Shown: piece after piece, positions 1 through 11,966 of the stretch | Layout of the letters: each line of letters starts with the position of its first letter | How positions within the stretch are numbered: the first letter of the stretch is position 1 | Source of the DNA: Mageeibacillus sp. | Lineage (GTDB): Bacteria > Bacillota > Clostridia > Saccharofermentanales > Saccharofermentanaceae | Direction: 5' to 3' | DNA: 64,000 nt | Assembly: GCA_022484595.1 (NCBI GenBank) | Contig: JAKVLB010000001.1 | Span: forward strand, 372,001 to 436,000 | Translations under genes and position numbers: made by a program | The notes under the pieces: model-generated | Told to the model about the DNA's origin: nothing | What the model saw: only the letters and a program-made list of their open reading frames with translations | The model's database searches: none

Positions 1-443
1 TTATCTTTTGTAAGTCCGCTGATATTCTCTGCGCAATCAAGGCAGTTATTCAAAAGCACATCAACTACTTTATCACCATACAGTCTGGCAAGTGCCGAAG
101 CAATCTGCCTGCCTGCGCCCTTAAGATTATCTTCAAGAAATGACGCTATCAGCACACTATCATTGTTTCCTGTGCTACCGGCCCTGATAGACGTCAGTCT
201 GATCTGCGGTCTCATATTCCATTCAGTCACCTTGCCGCTGACAAGATATGTTCCGCCTTCAATAATATCTGTTACGGAAGTGCCACTGACAGTAAAATGA
301 CCTTCGGTTAAGAATGAAACAAAATTTCCGGAATTTCTCGGGCAGAAAACTTTAACCGCCGTAACAGTACAGTCAGTTATTGTCTCCCCTATGTCACCGA
401 TACCGATCGATATCAGTTTGCCTGTTTCTTCTTCAATTTTCAT
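1..443 (-). CDS. recD2: RecD2-like ATP-dependent DNA helicase, N-terminal part (runs off left edge)
   Basis: Only the first 147 or so residues are inside the window. The translation begins MKIEEETGKLISIG and continues as an OB-like beta domain (FTVSGTSV, YLVSGKVTEW), followed by a helix-hairpin-helix-like stretch around residues 108-135 (KGAGRQIASALARLYGDKVV). This is the order seen at the start of RecD2/YrrC helicases, where such segments precede the SF1B motor. The helicase motifs themselves lie outside the window, so the call rests on the N-terminal domain alone. The ATG at 443 has only a weak AGG upstream. It lies downstream of metK on the same strand, but a terminator separates the two. 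Confidence 0.62.
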   Translation of the reverse strand, partial: MKIEEETGKLISIGIGDIGETITDCTVTAVKVFCPRNSGNFVSFLTEGHFTVSGTSVTDIIEGGTYLVSGKVTEWNMRPQIRLTSIRAGSTGNNDSVLIASFLEDNLKGAGRQIASALARLYGDKVVDVLLNNCLDCAENISGLTKD

Positions 444-480
444 AATAAATAACCTAACAAAACATATCAGAAATAGCAAG

Positions 481-507
481 AAAAAGGCTCCCTCCGCGGG
501 AGCCTTC
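481..507 (-). terminator. Rho-independent terminator of metK
   Basis: On the minus strand a perfect 7-bp stem GGCTCCC/GGGAGCC with a five-base loop is followed by TTTTT, starting 17 bases after the metK stop codon. Confidence 0.9.
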
Positions 508-523
508 AATTTCCGGAAAGCCT

Positions 524-1717
524 TCAGATTCCTGCCTTCAGGCGAAGAGTCTCAATTTTATCGGTAACTTCCCACGGAAGCTTTATGTCTGTTCTTCCGA
601 AGTGTCCGTAACTTGCTGTCTGCGCATATATCGGTCTTCTGAGTTCAAGATCCCTGATGATTGCAGCGGGTCTCAAATCAAATGTTGAGTTTACTATCTC
701 TGTAATCTTTGTGTCTTCGATGACTCCCGTACCGAACGTATCAACCATTACGGAAACCGGCTTCGCGACGCCAATGGCATATGCAATCTGAACCTCGCAC
801 TCTTTTGCAAGACCTGCAGCAACTATATTCTTGGCGACGTAACGCATCATGTATGAAGCGCTTCTATCAACCTTCGTAGGGTCTTTGCCCGAAAAAGCTC
901 CGCCGCCGTGACGCGCAAATCCGCCATATGTATCGACAATAATCTTGCGTCCCGTAAGTCCTGAATCTCCCTGAGGACCTCCGATTACAAATCTGCCCGT
1001 TGGGTTGACATAAATCTTGGTGTTCTCATCGACAAGCTCGGCCGGAATAACCGGTTCAATGACATATTTCCTTACAAAAGCTTCCAGTTCTTCCATAGCG
1101 ACATCAGCGCTGTGTTGAGTAGACACGACAATCGCATCAATTCTGCTTACTTTATTGCCGTCATATTCGACAGTAACCTGACTCTTTCCGTCAGGTCTCA
1201 GGTAATCAGCTTTTCCTTCTTTTCTTACATCAGCCAGCTGCTTCGTAAGTTTGTGGGCAAGTGAAATCGGCAGCGGCATAAACTCAGGCGTATCGTCGTT
1301 TGCATAACCGAACATCATTCCCTGATCGCCGGCTCCGGTATCAAGCTCACTCTTGTCTCCGCGCTTTGCCTCATAAGATCTGTCAACGCCCATTGCAATA
1401 TCAGGCGACTGATCGTCTATTGAAGTAAGAACGGCACACGAGTTATAGTCAAACCCGACATCACTGGAGTCATATCCTATTTCCTTGAGTCTTGATCTCA
1501 CTATGCTGGGAATATCAACGTACGCAGACGTTGTAATCTCGCCCATAACAAGAACCATTCCCGTTGTGGCACAAGTCTCGCAGGCTACTCTCGCCATGCT
1601 GTCCTGCTCCAGGATTGCGTCAAGAATCGAATCTGAAATCTGATCGCAAACCTTATCCGGATGCCCTTCTGTGACTGACTCCGAAGTAAAGAGCCATTTT
1701 CCTGTTCTGTTTCTCAT
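524..1717 (-). CDS. metK: S-adenosylmethionine synthetase
   Basis: Makes S-adenosylmethionine from methionine and ATP in the cytoplasm. The 397 residues match the usual family length. Visible signatures are [19 protein letters not shown] at the N-terminus (ATP and Mg binding), [12 protein letters not shown] near residue 117 and [17 protein letters not shown] near residue 270. The ATG at 1717 has AAAGGA seven bases upstream. Expression is controlled by the SAM-I riboswitch immediately 5' of the gene, and the transcript ends at the hairpin at 481-507, so this appears to be a single-gene transcription unit. The call is secure. Confidence 0.98.
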   Translation of the reverse strand: MRNRTGKWLFTSESVTEGHPDKVCDQISDSILDAILEQDSMARVACETCATTGMVLVMGEITTSAYVDIPSIVRSRLKEIGYDSSDVGFDYNSCAVLTSIDDQSPDIAMGVDRSYEAKRGDKSELDTGAGDQGMMFGYANDDTPEFMPLPISLAHKLTKQLADVRKEGKADYLRPDGKSQVTVEYDGNKVSRIDAIVVSTQHSADVAMEELEAFVRKYVIEPVIPAELVDENTKIYVNPTGRFVIGGPQGDSGLTGRKIIVDTYGGFARHGGGAFSGKDPTKVDRSASYMMRYVAKNIVAAGLAKECEVQIAYAIGVAKPVSVMVDTFGTGVIEDTKITEIVNSTFDLRPAAIIRDLELRRPIYAQTASYGHFGRTDIKLPWEVTDKIETLRLKAGI

Positions 1718-1750
1718 AAAGAGTCCTTTCTGTTCAATGCCCCTTATCGA

Positions 1751-1891
1751 AAAGAAAAACCTCCCCCAAAAGGAGAAGGCCGTCTGTATAAACGTTCCTC
1801 ATCTTTCAGGTTTCCCTGCCGGATTTGGCACCGCTGCTTTCCGCGGTTGCCGGGCTTCAAAGGGCCGGATCCCTCTACCACTCTTGATAAG
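1751..1891 (-). promoter_or_regulatory. SAM-I (S-box) riboswitch with transcription terminator
   Basis: Read on the minus strand, the aptamer runs from 1891 to about 1797. It starts CTTATCAAGAGTGGTAGAGG, contains the conserved core AAGCCCGGCAACC and the GGTGCCAAATCC segment, and closes with GATGAG, which pairs with CTTATC to form P1. It is followed at about 1780-1751 by a hairpin (CCTTCTCC/GGGGGAGG) and a T-rich tract, the expression platform. By analogy with the S-box family, bound SAM should favour the terminator and switch metK off. The position 5' of metK fits this. Confidence 0.95.
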
Positions 1892-1920
1892 CAATGAACT
1901 CTAAATTTATTAGCAATGTA

Positions 1921-1949
1921 ATTCTATACAAAATACAACAGCATGTCAA
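1921..1949 (-). promoter_or_regulatory. Sigma-A type promoter for the riboswitch-metK transcript
   Basis: On the minus strand TTGACA (1949-1944) and TAGAAT (1926-1921) are separated by exactly 17 bases and lie about 30 bases upstream of the first aptamer base. Confidence 0.8.
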
Positions 1950-2058
1950 AACATATCTGTTTGACGTTATCGCAAGGCACATACTGTCTGCTGACACTAT
2001 TTCCGTCATATTTACCATAAATATCCGGCAGCTGCCTGACATCTCCGCTGAGCCGTAC

Positions 2059-2115
2059 TTTTGTAGTTTTTTGTCGGTTTTTGTAGTCTTTTTCGCGTTT
2101 TTTCCCCGCTACAAT
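2059..2115 (+). promoter_or_regulatory. Phased T-tracts (curved DNA) and probable promoter of the Tad cluster
   Basis: Five runs of four to six T start at 2059, 2067, 2078, 2089 and 2098, a spacing of about 9-11 bases, close to one helical turn. A candidate -10 box TACAAT follows at 2110-2115. No good -35 box is visible. Phased T-tracts are known to bend DNA, so this may act as an UP-like or regulator-binding promoter for the gene starting at 2182. The promoter role is inferred. Confidence 0.5.
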
Positions 2116-2181
2116 ATAAGTACGGCATCGTTCTGAATAAGCAGGCGACATTTCAATCATTAATTACGGGAGGACAGTGGT

Positions 2182-3093
2182 ATGGCATTTGCAATAAGAA
2201 TTTACGAGAAGGACAGTTATATCTGCGAGCTGATCAGGCAGCGCTTAACTCATCTTTATCCTGACGCATACATAGTAATTCCTTCATCAGAGCCGTATTC
2301 CGACATCTCTTTGCAGCTCGCCAGATTCTCTGTTACTTTATATGACCAGAAGCAATTTGACCCGGATGAGATTGACGACCCCAAGGCAATTCCTCTTCTT
2401 AACAGTTACGGAATTATCGACTGTATGTCTATTGCGGCACAACTCGGCAGTAATTCCGTAAATCCTGGTAAGTGCATTCCCATTGGCCGCACCGGAATCA
2501 CCGAGGTGCTTATCCCTTTTGTATATATTGCAGAGCGCGAGCGATTCATAACTGATTATGTTAAAGAAGATTTTTCTTCAGACGATATTCCCGTAAGACT
2601 TGACCTGATAAGCAGACTCCGCGCACCGGGAGAAGACTGCTCCGGAATTAGCGGCGGCAATATGACAGGCCTTCTCAATGCGATCAGATCAAGAAGTTTT
2701 GCACCCGACAATATTCTCAATTTCTGCAACCGCGATAACAACGGTTTCTATACTCCCGGCGCGACATCCGGCTACGACGATGTTTATGACGCTGGAGTTC
2801 CGGCATGCCTTAAGCTTATAACATCGGCACGCAAGTTTGTGTCAGACGGCAGATCATCCTCAGGCGCGCTTGTAGTGATTGAAGGATTCAGAACTGATGA
2901 CACCATAGAACTTACAAAGGACGCCGACAAAGTCGTCATTCTGCTGCCCGGAGAAGACAGCGCTGAAAGTCTTGGCGCATGTGAGTTCATATCCGGATTA
3001 AAGCGTCGGCTGGATCACGGCAGTCTCGAAGTCAGTTATCTTGACAGACTCTATCCGGCCGGGAAGGATTTTACTTATGAACAAGCCCTGTAA
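2182..3093 (+). CDS. TadZ/CpaE-like protein of the Tad pilus cluster
   Basis: A 303-residue protein just ahead of the CpaF ATPase. The N-terminus (FAIRIYEKDSYICELIRQRL) looks like a receiver domain. The C-terminal third (ALVVIEGF, DADKVVILLPGEDSA, ISGLKRRL) resembles the end of a MinD/ParA-type fold, but no Walker A P-loop is visible. This is the architecture of TadZ/CpaE proteins, which place Tad machines in the cell; several of them have lost ATPase motifs. The start has GGAGGACAGTGGT directly upstream. Its end overlaps the next gene by 17 bases, which suggests translational coupling. The fold call is inferred from context and weak similarity. Confidence 0.6.
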   Translation: MAFAIRIYEKDSYICELIRQRLTHLYPDAYIVIPSSEPYSDISLQLARFSVTLYDQKQFDPDEIDDPKAIPLLNSYGIIDCMSIAAQLGSNSVNPGKCIPIGRTGITEVLIPFVYIAERERFITDYVKEDFSSDDIPVRLDLISRLRAPGEDCSGISGGNMTGLLNAIRSRSFAPDNILNFCNRDNNGFYTPGATSGYDDVYDAGVPACLKLITSARKFVSDGRSSSGALVVIEGFRTDDTIELTKDADKVVILLPGEDSAESLGACEFISGLKRRLDHGSLEVSYLDRLYPAGKDFTYEQAL

Positions 3094-4273
3094 TATCGAT
3101 GATATACGAGAGAAGATGACTTATTATGTCCTCAACTCTATAAGATCTGAATCGGATCCTACAGATGACAGGCTTAAGGAGATAATTGCGGACGTGATAA
3201 GTGAACAGTCCGGCTCATTCAGGCTCTCATATGAACAGAAGCGAGATATGGCATCATGCGTATTCAACTCACTGAGACGTCTCGACGTAATTGAACCGCT
3301 TATGCAGGATCCCACAATAACCGAGATTATGGTCAACGGTCCGGACAATATCTTCTATGAGCGTGAAGGAAGGCTTTACAAGTCCGACATTCATTTTAAG
3401 GACGATGAGACATTAAGAACCGTGATATCATGTTTTTTCGCTAACCAGAACAGACCGCTCAACGAGGCAAATCCGATATCTGACCTCAGACTTCCAGACG
3501 GTTCACGCGCTAATGCGGTTCTGACGCCAATCGCCGCACAAACGACGATAACAATAAGGAAATTCACAGGTATATCACACGATATTGTCAGTCTCATCAG
3601 GCAGAATTTTATAAGTGAAGAAGGTGCGAGATTTCTGAGCTCATGTGTCAGGAACAAGAAGACTATTTTCCTTAGCGGAGGCACAGGCAGCGGCAAGACC
3701 ACTTTTCTTAACTGCCTGTCATCATTCATTCCAAAGGACGAGCGTGTCATCACAATAGAAGATTCGGCAGAACTTAACCTTCAGGGAATTGATAACCTCG
3801 TAAGAATGGAAGCTCGTCTTCCCGGACCTGACGGTAACGGAGAAGTTAACATAGGTCAGATGATAAGAACCTCGCTTAGGATGCGTCCTGACAGAATCAT
3901 TGTCGGAGAAGTGCGCGGAAGCGAGAGCGCCGATATGATGCATGCGCTTAACACAGGTCATCCTGGCTCGATGTGTACCGGACATGCCAATTCATGTTTC
4001 GAGATGCTAGAGCGTCTCACCGGAATGGTAATGTCAGGTTCAAGTCTTCCGTACAACGCTATTGTCACACAGATATCAATGGGAATAGACATCATTCTCC
4101 ATATCACCAGAAATCGTGAGGGGCGCCGCTACATAGACGAGATCTGCTCTGTTATGGCATCTCAGGGCGATGAATACCGTCTCAAAACACTATACAGGAA
4201 CAATGGAGGTAACGGTCTTGAACGTATCTGCGATTATGAAGAACTTAAAGAACTTCTCGTCTATCGTGCATAA
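3077..4273 (+). CDS. cpaF: CpaF/TadA secretion ATPase of the Tad pilus
   Basis: A 398-residue type II/IV secretion ATPase that would power assembly of the Flp pilus at the cytoplasmic face. Visible motifs are [15 protein letters not shown] in the N-terminal domain, [15 protein letters not shown] (Walker A), [12 protein letters not shown] (Asp box), a Walker B-like [13 protein letters not shown], and the His box segment [15 protein letters not shown]. All are typical of CpaF. I place the start at the ATG at 3077, which has AAGGA nine bases upstream; longer versions would run deep into the preceding gene. It sits in an overlapping operon with the TadZ-like and TadB-TadC genes. Confidence 0.93.
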   Translation: MNKPCNIDDIREKMTYYVLNSIRSESDPTDDRLKEIIADVISEQSGSFRLSYEQKRDMASCVFNSLRRLDVIEPLMQDPTITEIMVNGPDNIFYEREGRLYKSDIHFKDDETLRTVISCFFANQNRPLNEANPISDLRLPDGSRANAVLTPIAAQTTITIRKFTGISHDIVSLIRQNFISEEGARFLSSCVRNKKTIFLSGGTGSGKTTFLNCLSSFIPKDERVITIEDSAELNLQGIDNLVRMEARLPGPDGNGEVNIGQMIRTSLRMRPDRIIVGEVRGSESADMMHALNTGHPGSMCTGHANSCFEMLERLTGMVMSGSSLPYNAIVTQISMGIDIILHITRNREGRRYIDEICSVMASQGDEYRLKTLYRNNGGNGLERICDYEELKELLVYRA

Positions 4274-5780
4274 GCCTGGGCAGGAAGCGTTTTATGTTAT
4301 TAAAGGCATCTGGGTTCTTCCGCTGATTACTGTCGTGATTTATGCAGTATCAGGAATGTTTATCGAATCAGTCAGAATAAGAGCTGTGGTTTCTGCTGTT
4401 CTCAGCGTTTTTCCATGGATAGCGATAATGCGCAAGTTTTATGCGCAGAGCCGCAAGCACCTGCGCACGCAGCTTCTTGTTCTGCTTCAGGTGCTCTGCA
4501 CCAGTGTGTCGGGCGGATACTCGATCGAGAAGTCGCTCACGCTGATAAGACCTGTTATAGAACACACTTTCGGAAGACGCTGCATTCTGGTCAAACCACT
4601 GATTAATCTTGAGAATAATCTCAAGCTTCACATCGGACTTGAGAAAGCACTGATGGATTTTGCAACACAAATCAATTACCAGGAGACACTTCCGGTTTTC
4701 CACGCTCTTGCGATTTCCGGCGAGATAGGCAATAACACCCTGGCCATACTCAGAAGTTCATGTCAGATGCTCTCTGAAATGAATGCTGTTCAAAGCGAGA
4801 TTGCCGCCACAAATGCAGGTAAGAACGCAGAAGCCGCAATGCTTTGCGTAATGCCGTTTGCCATCACCTTTGCGCTCGGCAATATGAGCCGTGAATATCT
4901 TGAACTTGCCAAAAGCACAAAGACAGGAGCGACCCTTCTCGCAGCGGCGTTCGGAATATGCATAATCGCTGCCGCTCTGTTGTTCAGATTCATGTCCCAT
5001 GACTCCGGTCGCAAACTTCGTCAGAATGTAAGTATCGGATATAACGATTCTCTTAAGGTATCGGCTTCGCACCCTTATTCTTCACTAATAAAGCGCATTA
5101 TGCCCGCGGGATTCCTGGCATCACGTCATGAACTGTTCAACGAGCTGTCAGTGAATGCGGATCTGGCCTATGAACAATATCTTAAGAAAACAACACTCAC
5201 CTGCATTTCAGCAACTGTCGTAGGGGCATCTGTCCTATATTCTCTCGGCAAGAATCCATTCCTTGCGGTATTTCTTACAATTGCTATGTATCTGCTGAAC
5301 AGCCGTGACGTCAAATCTGAAGTTGATCTCAAACGCGAAGATCTAATGCAGGACATTCCGTTGTTCATGTGCCTTATATGTACGCTTCTTGAAGCCGGAA
5401 TGCAGCTGCCTAAGGCAATTGATATATGTTCAAAGGCCTTTGGCGACAACAAAAATTTGTCACTGGAGATAAAGAATATACGCGCTATGATGCTAAGCGG
5501 AATTTCGGCCTCTGATGCTGTTGAGAAATTTTCACTGAGAATACAGATTCCCGAAGCCCAGGCAGCCCTGCTCCTTGTTGCAAGATACGGCCGCCTCGGC
5601 ACTTCTGAGGTACTTAATCTTCTGCATCTTCAGGCTTCATCATGCTGGAATCTCTGCCGCAATGCGGCAAGGAAGAAACAGGAACGAGAGGCTTTAGGTC
5701 TGCTTTTCCCTATGACACTGGACTTTGTAAGTGTACTCATAGTAGCAACAACACCTGCAATTATTTCACTTGGAATATAA
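4218..5780 (+). CDS. Fused TadB-TadC type II secretion F-domain membrane protein
   Basis: About 520 residues containing two T2SSF-type modules in one chain. The first (roughly residues 75-260) has LLQVLCTSVSGGYSIEKSL and ISGEIGNNTLAILRSS, followed by two membrane segments. The second (roughly 320-515) has FMCLICTLLEAGMQLPKAI and ARYGRLGTSEVLNLL, ending in a C-terminal membrane helix. In most Tad clusters these are two genes, tadB and tadC, encoding the inner-membrane platform. The best start is TTG 4218, with GGAGG eight bases upstream; ATG 4203 and ATG 4236 are alternatives. Its 5' end overlaps cpaF. Confidence 0.8.
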   Translation: MNVSAIMKNLKNFSSIVHKPGQEAFYVIKGIWVLPLITVVIYAVSGMFIESVRIRAVVSAVLSVFPWIAIMRKFYAQSRKHLRTQLLVLLQVLCTSVSGGYSIEKSLTLIRPVIEHTFGRRCILVKPLINLENNLKLHIGLEKALMDFATQINYQETLPVFHALAISGEIGNNTLAILRSSCQMLSEMNAVQSEIAATNAGKNAEAAMLCVMPFAITFALGNMSREYLELAKSTKTGATLLAAAFGICIIAAALLFRFMSHDSGRKLRQNVSIGYNDSLKVSASHPYSSLIKRIMPAGFLASRHELFNELSVNADLAYEQYLKKTTLTCISATVVGASVLYSLGKNPFLAVFLTIAMYLLNSRDVKSEVDLKREDLMQDIPLFMCLICTLLEAGMQLPKAIDICSKAFGDNKNLSLEIKNIRAMMLSGISASDAVEKFSLRIQIPEAQAALLLVARYGRLGTSEVLNLLHLQASSCWNLCRNAARKKQEREALGLLFPMTLDFVSVLIVATTPAIISLGI

Positions 5781-5797
5781 GAACAAAGGAGGAAAAA

Positions 5798-5974
5798 ATG
5801 AAGAAAAACAAAAAACATCTCAGCCGCAAAGGCATGGGAACCGTAGAGATTGTAATTATAATAGCGGTTCTTGTATCTCTCGCTCTGATTTTCAGACAGG
5901 GACTTGTAAAATACGGCAATAAAATAATGGATTTCTGTTTCGACGATTCAAAAATCACAACGGCATTCGGTTAA
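5798..5974 (+). CDS. Flp-type (type IVb) prepilin
   Basis: A 58-residue protein with a lysine-rich leader, then KGMGTVEIVIIIAVLVSLAL. Cleavage after Gly12 would leave Met at +1 and the conserved Glu at +5 of the mature pilin, as in the Flp family, followed by the hydrophobic polymerisation helix. AAAGGAGG upstream is a very strong ribosome binding site, fitting a highly made structural subunit. It follows the TadB-TadC gene by 17 bases. No prepilin peptidase gene is seen nearby, so the leader must be removed by an enzyme encoded elsewhere. Confidence 0.88.
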   Translation: MKKNKKHLSRKGMGTVEIVIIIAVLVSLALIFRQGLVKYGNKIMDFCFDDSKITTAFG

Positions 5975-6003
5975 GTCTGCCGACTGAATGGGGTATTAGC
6001 GAT

Positions 6004-7206
6004 ATGTTGATAAAGAAAGGACCTTACGGTCAATTTACGACAGAAGCCATTGATTCACAGGACAGCATTTTCGATTATGCAAGTGGGATAATTGCCTTGA
6101 ATCAGGACGGTTTCTTTCTTCCGTGCTATGTTGACAACGGTCCTGCGGGAATCAATCTTAACTTTGATTTCTCAGGACTTCAGTCTCTGCCGGAATTCGA
6201 ATCTTCCCAAAGCATCGTGAATGCAACCGACAGAAGAAGAGATACCGTACACAGGCAGACAAGACGAAGAAAGACCGCGGAATTTCTGTCATCAATTCTG
6301 AATGACATCAACATATTAATCAGTCCGTCGAGCATTGTACTGGATATGAATTTTGTATTCACAGACACCGCCGGAGAAGAACTGAAGATTTGTCTGATTC
6401 CCGTAAGGCAGTCAGCCACTAAGCTTTCACTCTCATCACTGGGGTATGAACGCCTGGAAGAATTACTATCTTCCTCCTTCTTCGACGGAGTTATAAGCAA
6501 TGACGAGAAACAGCTTCTCGTATACTGCACAAAAGCAAATGACGAGCATATGTTCGAAGAGTGCTGCCAACGGATTTGCAATACTGAATACAAGGCTGAC
6601 ATAACCATATCAGACAGCTCAAAGCAGAGAGCAGCTGTAAACAGTCCCGACAAAAGGGTAATCTACGTTTGCATAAGTCTGGCTATGGCACTTATATCAC
6701 TCAAATTAATAGGACCGGTGCCGTTTGGTATCTTCACGGCAACAGGACTAATGATATCTGTAAAAATTACGATAGATTTAAGAAAGCTCCGGCAGAGAAC
6801 AAATGAATCAAAGGCCAGGCATATGTCCGAAGAACGTAGGCAGATTCTGTTTCCAAATAACAGCGCAGGAAATGATATATCCGAAATGAATATCACGTCG
6901 GCGGTTCTTGCATCAGAGAACACGGCACAAGGCATAAGTCCACAATATGCCATCTATCTTGACAGAACAAATATCGGATCTGACTGTTTTCTGTCAGATA
7001 TAGTACTCGACAGTCCAAAAGTCAGCTCTCTTCACGCAATCATATATAAGACAGATACCGGTTTTTTTATAAGCGACTGTTCCGCAAAAGGCGACACGTT
7101 CCTTGAAGACTGCAAAATACAGGGAGACCGAAGGTATGAGATTAAAAACGGACAAAAACTTACCGTGGGAGATCTCGATTTCAGATTTCGTACGGTGTTT
7201 GACTGA
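6004..7206 (+). CDS. DUF6382-like membrane protein with C-terminal FHA domain
   Basis: A 400-residue protein at the end of the Tad cluster. The N-terminal 200 residues resemble the uncharacterised DUF6382 domain found beside Clostridia Tad genes. A membrane stretch lies near residues 220-255 (VIYVCISLAMALISLKLIG). The last 90 residues are an FHA fold: IYLDRTNIGSD, VSSLHAIIYK, FISDCSAKGDTFL. FHA domains bind phosphothreonine, so a link to Ser/Thr kinase signalling is possible. The 3' end overlaps the convergent atpC gene by 26 bases, and no terminator is visible between them. Confidence 0.75.
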   Translation: MLIKKGPYGQFTTEAIDSQDSIFDYASGIIALNQDGFFLPCYVDNGPAGINLNFDFSGLQSLPEFESSQSIVNATDRRRDTVHRQTRRRKTAEFLSSILNDINILISPSSIVLDMNFVFTDTAGEELKICLIPVRQSATKLSLSSLGYERLEELLSSSFFDGVISNDEKQLLVYCTKANDEHMFEECCQRICNTEYKADITISDSSKQRAAVNSPDKRVIYVCISLAMALISLKLIGPVPFGIFTATGLMISVKITIDLRKLRQRTNESKARHMSEERRQILFPNNSAGNDISEMNITSAVLASENTAQGISPQYAIYLDRTNIGSDCFLSDIVLDSPKVSSLHAIIYKTDTGFFISDCSAKGDTFLEDCKIQGDRRYEIKNGQKLTVGDLDFRFRTVFD

Positions 7207-7665
7207 GCTGTTCAAGGCGCTGCTTCTGAGATTCAGAGCCATACAGTTCAATAAAATGCCTTCTGGCCAAAGATCTGCTAAGTTTATGGCGATTATCCTC
7301 AGTATACAGCTGTCCGGCCTCGTCGTTCTTCTGTTCAGCCAATGCCTTCTCAGCTTCAGCTATGGCCTGGAAAATCCATCTTACATGGATATTCTCAGCC
7401 CATTCGGCAGAGTTACAGACAACAAGTATCATTCTCTGGTTAATCTCTGAATAGCCTTCTGAGACCACAAAATGCTTGATTTCATCATCAATTCTGATCG
7501 TTACTATTCCCGGCTTAAGTGCGACAACCAGCGGAGAGTGTTCTGCCATAATACCGATTTCTCCGTCAACAGACGGAATCGTTGCTACAGTAACAGCACC
7601 CTCATAGAAGTTCTGATAAGGGGTTACAACAATCAGATTAATCTTTTTCGATATTGATTCAGCCA

Positions 7666-7666
<1 letters not shown>
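7181..7666 (-). CDS. atpC: F1Fo ATP synthase epsilon subunit
   Basis: A 161-residue subunit of the central stalk. The N-terminal beta-sandwich shows INLIVVTPYQNFYEGAV, ATIPSVDGEIGIMAEHSPLV and a GIVTIR strand. A helical C-terminal tail (AEAEKALAEQ) follows, about 25 residues longer than in typical epsilon subunits. Last gene of the atp operon; its start overlaps the atpD stop codon. Its 3' end overlaps the FHA gene on the other strand. Confidence 0.93.
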
Positions 7667-10031
<2,365 letters not shown>

Positions 10032-10046
10032 TTTCTTCTTCCTTCA

Positions 10047-11966
10047 TTATTCTTCCTGACTGTACTCGGTGTGCTCTGTCAGATACGTAGCTTTATAGTC
10101 CTCAAAAGATGACTCCACACGTTCCTTAATCTCATCAGTAAGTGTCTCACCTGTCATGAGATTCTCGACAATATCAGGTCTGCCGACTTTCACGAAAGTG
10201 ACATAGCCGTGGAAGAAATCCACGATATCTTCTTTTGCAAGGAAATTCATCTTATCCGTTGTTGCGATGTAAAGAATCAACACTTCCTCCGCCATCGACC
10301 ACGGTGCAAACTGTTCCTGCTTAAGGACTTCGTTAAGAATGACACCTCTCTTTATCTGGAGCTGTGTATTCTCGTCAAGATCAGAACCGAACTGAGCAAA
10401 AGACGCCATCTCACGGGCCTGGGCAAGTGAGATTCTCAGCGGGCCGCCAACTTTCTTGACAGCCTTGGTCTGAGCTGCACCGCCTACACGCGACACTGAA
10501 AGTCCGACGTTGATTGCCGGTCTCTGACCTGAGAAAAACAACTCCGGCGCAAGATATATCTGTCCGTCTGTAATAGATATAACATTTGTCGGAATATACG
10601 CAGATATATCATTTCCCAATGTCTCAACTATAGGTAAGGCAGTTATTGAACCGCCGCCTTTCTCGTCAGACAGCTTAGCGGCACGCTCAAGCAGTCTTGA
10701 ATGCAGATAGAAAACATCTCCCGGATATGCCTCTCTTCCCGGCGGTCTTCTTAATAGCAGGGATATTGCTCTGTATGCCTGCGCATGTTTACTAAGGTCA
10801 TCATAGACAATAAGCACATCCTTATGGTAGTCATACATGAACTTCTCTGCTATAGCACAAGCCGAGAACGGCGCTATGTACTGCATTGCGGCTGAAGCTG
10901 AGGCTGAAGCCGCCACAACAACCGTATAATCAAGTGCACCATGCTTTGAAAGCATGTTTGTTGTTGATACTATAGTACTCATCTTCTGACCGATAGCAAC
11001 GTAAACACAGATAACATCCTTGTCACTCTGGTTGATAATTGTATCCAGAGCTATTGCGGTTTTTCCCGTCTGACGGTCGCCGATTATAAGCTCACGCTGC
11101 CCGCGTCCGATAGGAGTAAGCGCATCTATTGCAGTTATTCCTGTCATAAGAGGTCTGTTTACCGGAGATCTGTCAATAATCGAAGGTGCCTGAGACTCTA
11201 TAGGTCTTGCCTCCGTATAGCGGATGATTCCCTTTCCGTCCATAGGTCGTCCAAGAGGATCGACAACTCTTCCAAGCATGCCGTTTCCTACCGGAACAGA
11301 TACGGTCGACAAAGTTCTCTTACATGACATACCGTCTGTAACAGTTTCTTCACCGGTCAGCAAAACGACACCGACCTTGTTCTTCTCAAGGTTCATTGCA
11401 ATACCGCAGGCTCCTGTCGGAAACGAAATCAGCTCCGACAGCATACAATGACTGAGTCCTGATACAGTTGCGACGCCATCACTGACAGACACGACATTAC
11501 CGACCTCATCAACAAGCTCATTTATCTTGAAGCTTTCTTCGATTCTCTTATTGAAATCCTCTTCACTGAGCTGCCAGAGCTCAGTACTGTCAATACTTGA
11601 GTTGGGAGTCTCGGCGAACTTGGACAGTGAATCCTGAAGATCACTTTTAACAGACTCTCGCGAAAAGACAGTTGTCTCCTCTTCGTCGCCTGATCCTACT
11701 GCTCTCGTACGCTTCATGAAAGAATTAATACGGTCAAGTTGACCTTTGACTGAATAGTCATATCTGTTACCGTGATAATAAATGACAAAACCGGCAACCA
11801 GGTCATTATTCTGTTCAATCTGGACACGGTAATTGACAATGTCATTCATCTCGGCGAACTTGCTGACCATAATGTCAAGCTTTTCGCCGGGAATATCACC
11901 GGCCGTCTCAACACGAAGAAGGGGGCCTTTGGTCTTGGGTTTCTTATCCTTTACAGAATCACTCAC
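10047..11966 (-). CDS. atpA: ATP synthase alpha subunit with N-terminal delta-like domain (delta-CTD/alpha fusion)
   Basis: A 639-residue protein where a normal alpha subunit has about 505. From about residue 137 onward it is ordinary alpha: [31 protein letters not shown] (Walker A), [20 protein letters not shown] and [20 protein letters not shown] are all present. The first 85 residues ([56 protein letters not shown]) match the C-terminal domain of the delta subunit (AtpH), which normally ties the b stalk to the top of F1. An acidic, Ser-rich linker of about 45 residues joins the two. No separate atpH gene lies between atpF and atpA, which overlap by 8 bases. The start has no better alternative. 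Confidence 0.9.
   Translation of the reverse strand: MSDSVKDKKPKTKGPLLRVETAGDIPGEKLDIMVSKFAEMNDIVNYRVQIEQNNDLVAGFVIYYHGNRYDYSVKGQLDRINSFMKRTRAVGSGDEEETTVFSRESVKSDLQDSLSKFAETPNSSIDSTELWQLSEEDFNKRIEESFKINELVDEVGNVVSVSDGVATVSGLSHCMLSELISFPTGACGIAMNLEKNKVGVVLLTGEETVTDGMSCKRTLSTVSVPVGNGMLGRVVDPLGRPMDGKGIIRYTEARPIESQAPSIIDRSPVNRPLMTGITAIDALTPIGRGQRELIIGDRQTGKTAIALDTIINQSDKDVICVYVAIGQKMSTIVSTTNMLSKHGALDYTVVVAASASASAAMQYIAPFSACAIAEKFMYDYHKDVLIVYDDLSKHAQAYRAISLLLRRPPGREAYPGDVFYLHSRLLERAAKLSDEKGGGSITALPIVETLGNDISAYIPTNVISITDGQIYLAPELFFSGQRPAINVGLSVSRVGGAAQTKAVKKVGGPLRISLAQAREMASFAQFGSDLDENTQLQIKRGVILNEVLKQEQFAPWSMAEEVLILYIATTDKMNFLAKEDIVDFFHGYVTFVKVGRPDIVENLMTGETLTDEIKERVESSFEDYKATYLTEHTEYSQEE

Noticed and set aside
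1671-1904. Plus-strand open frame across the metK leader.
   Set aside because: It coincides with the SAM-I riboswitch and the metK 5' end on the other strand and has no ribosome binding site.
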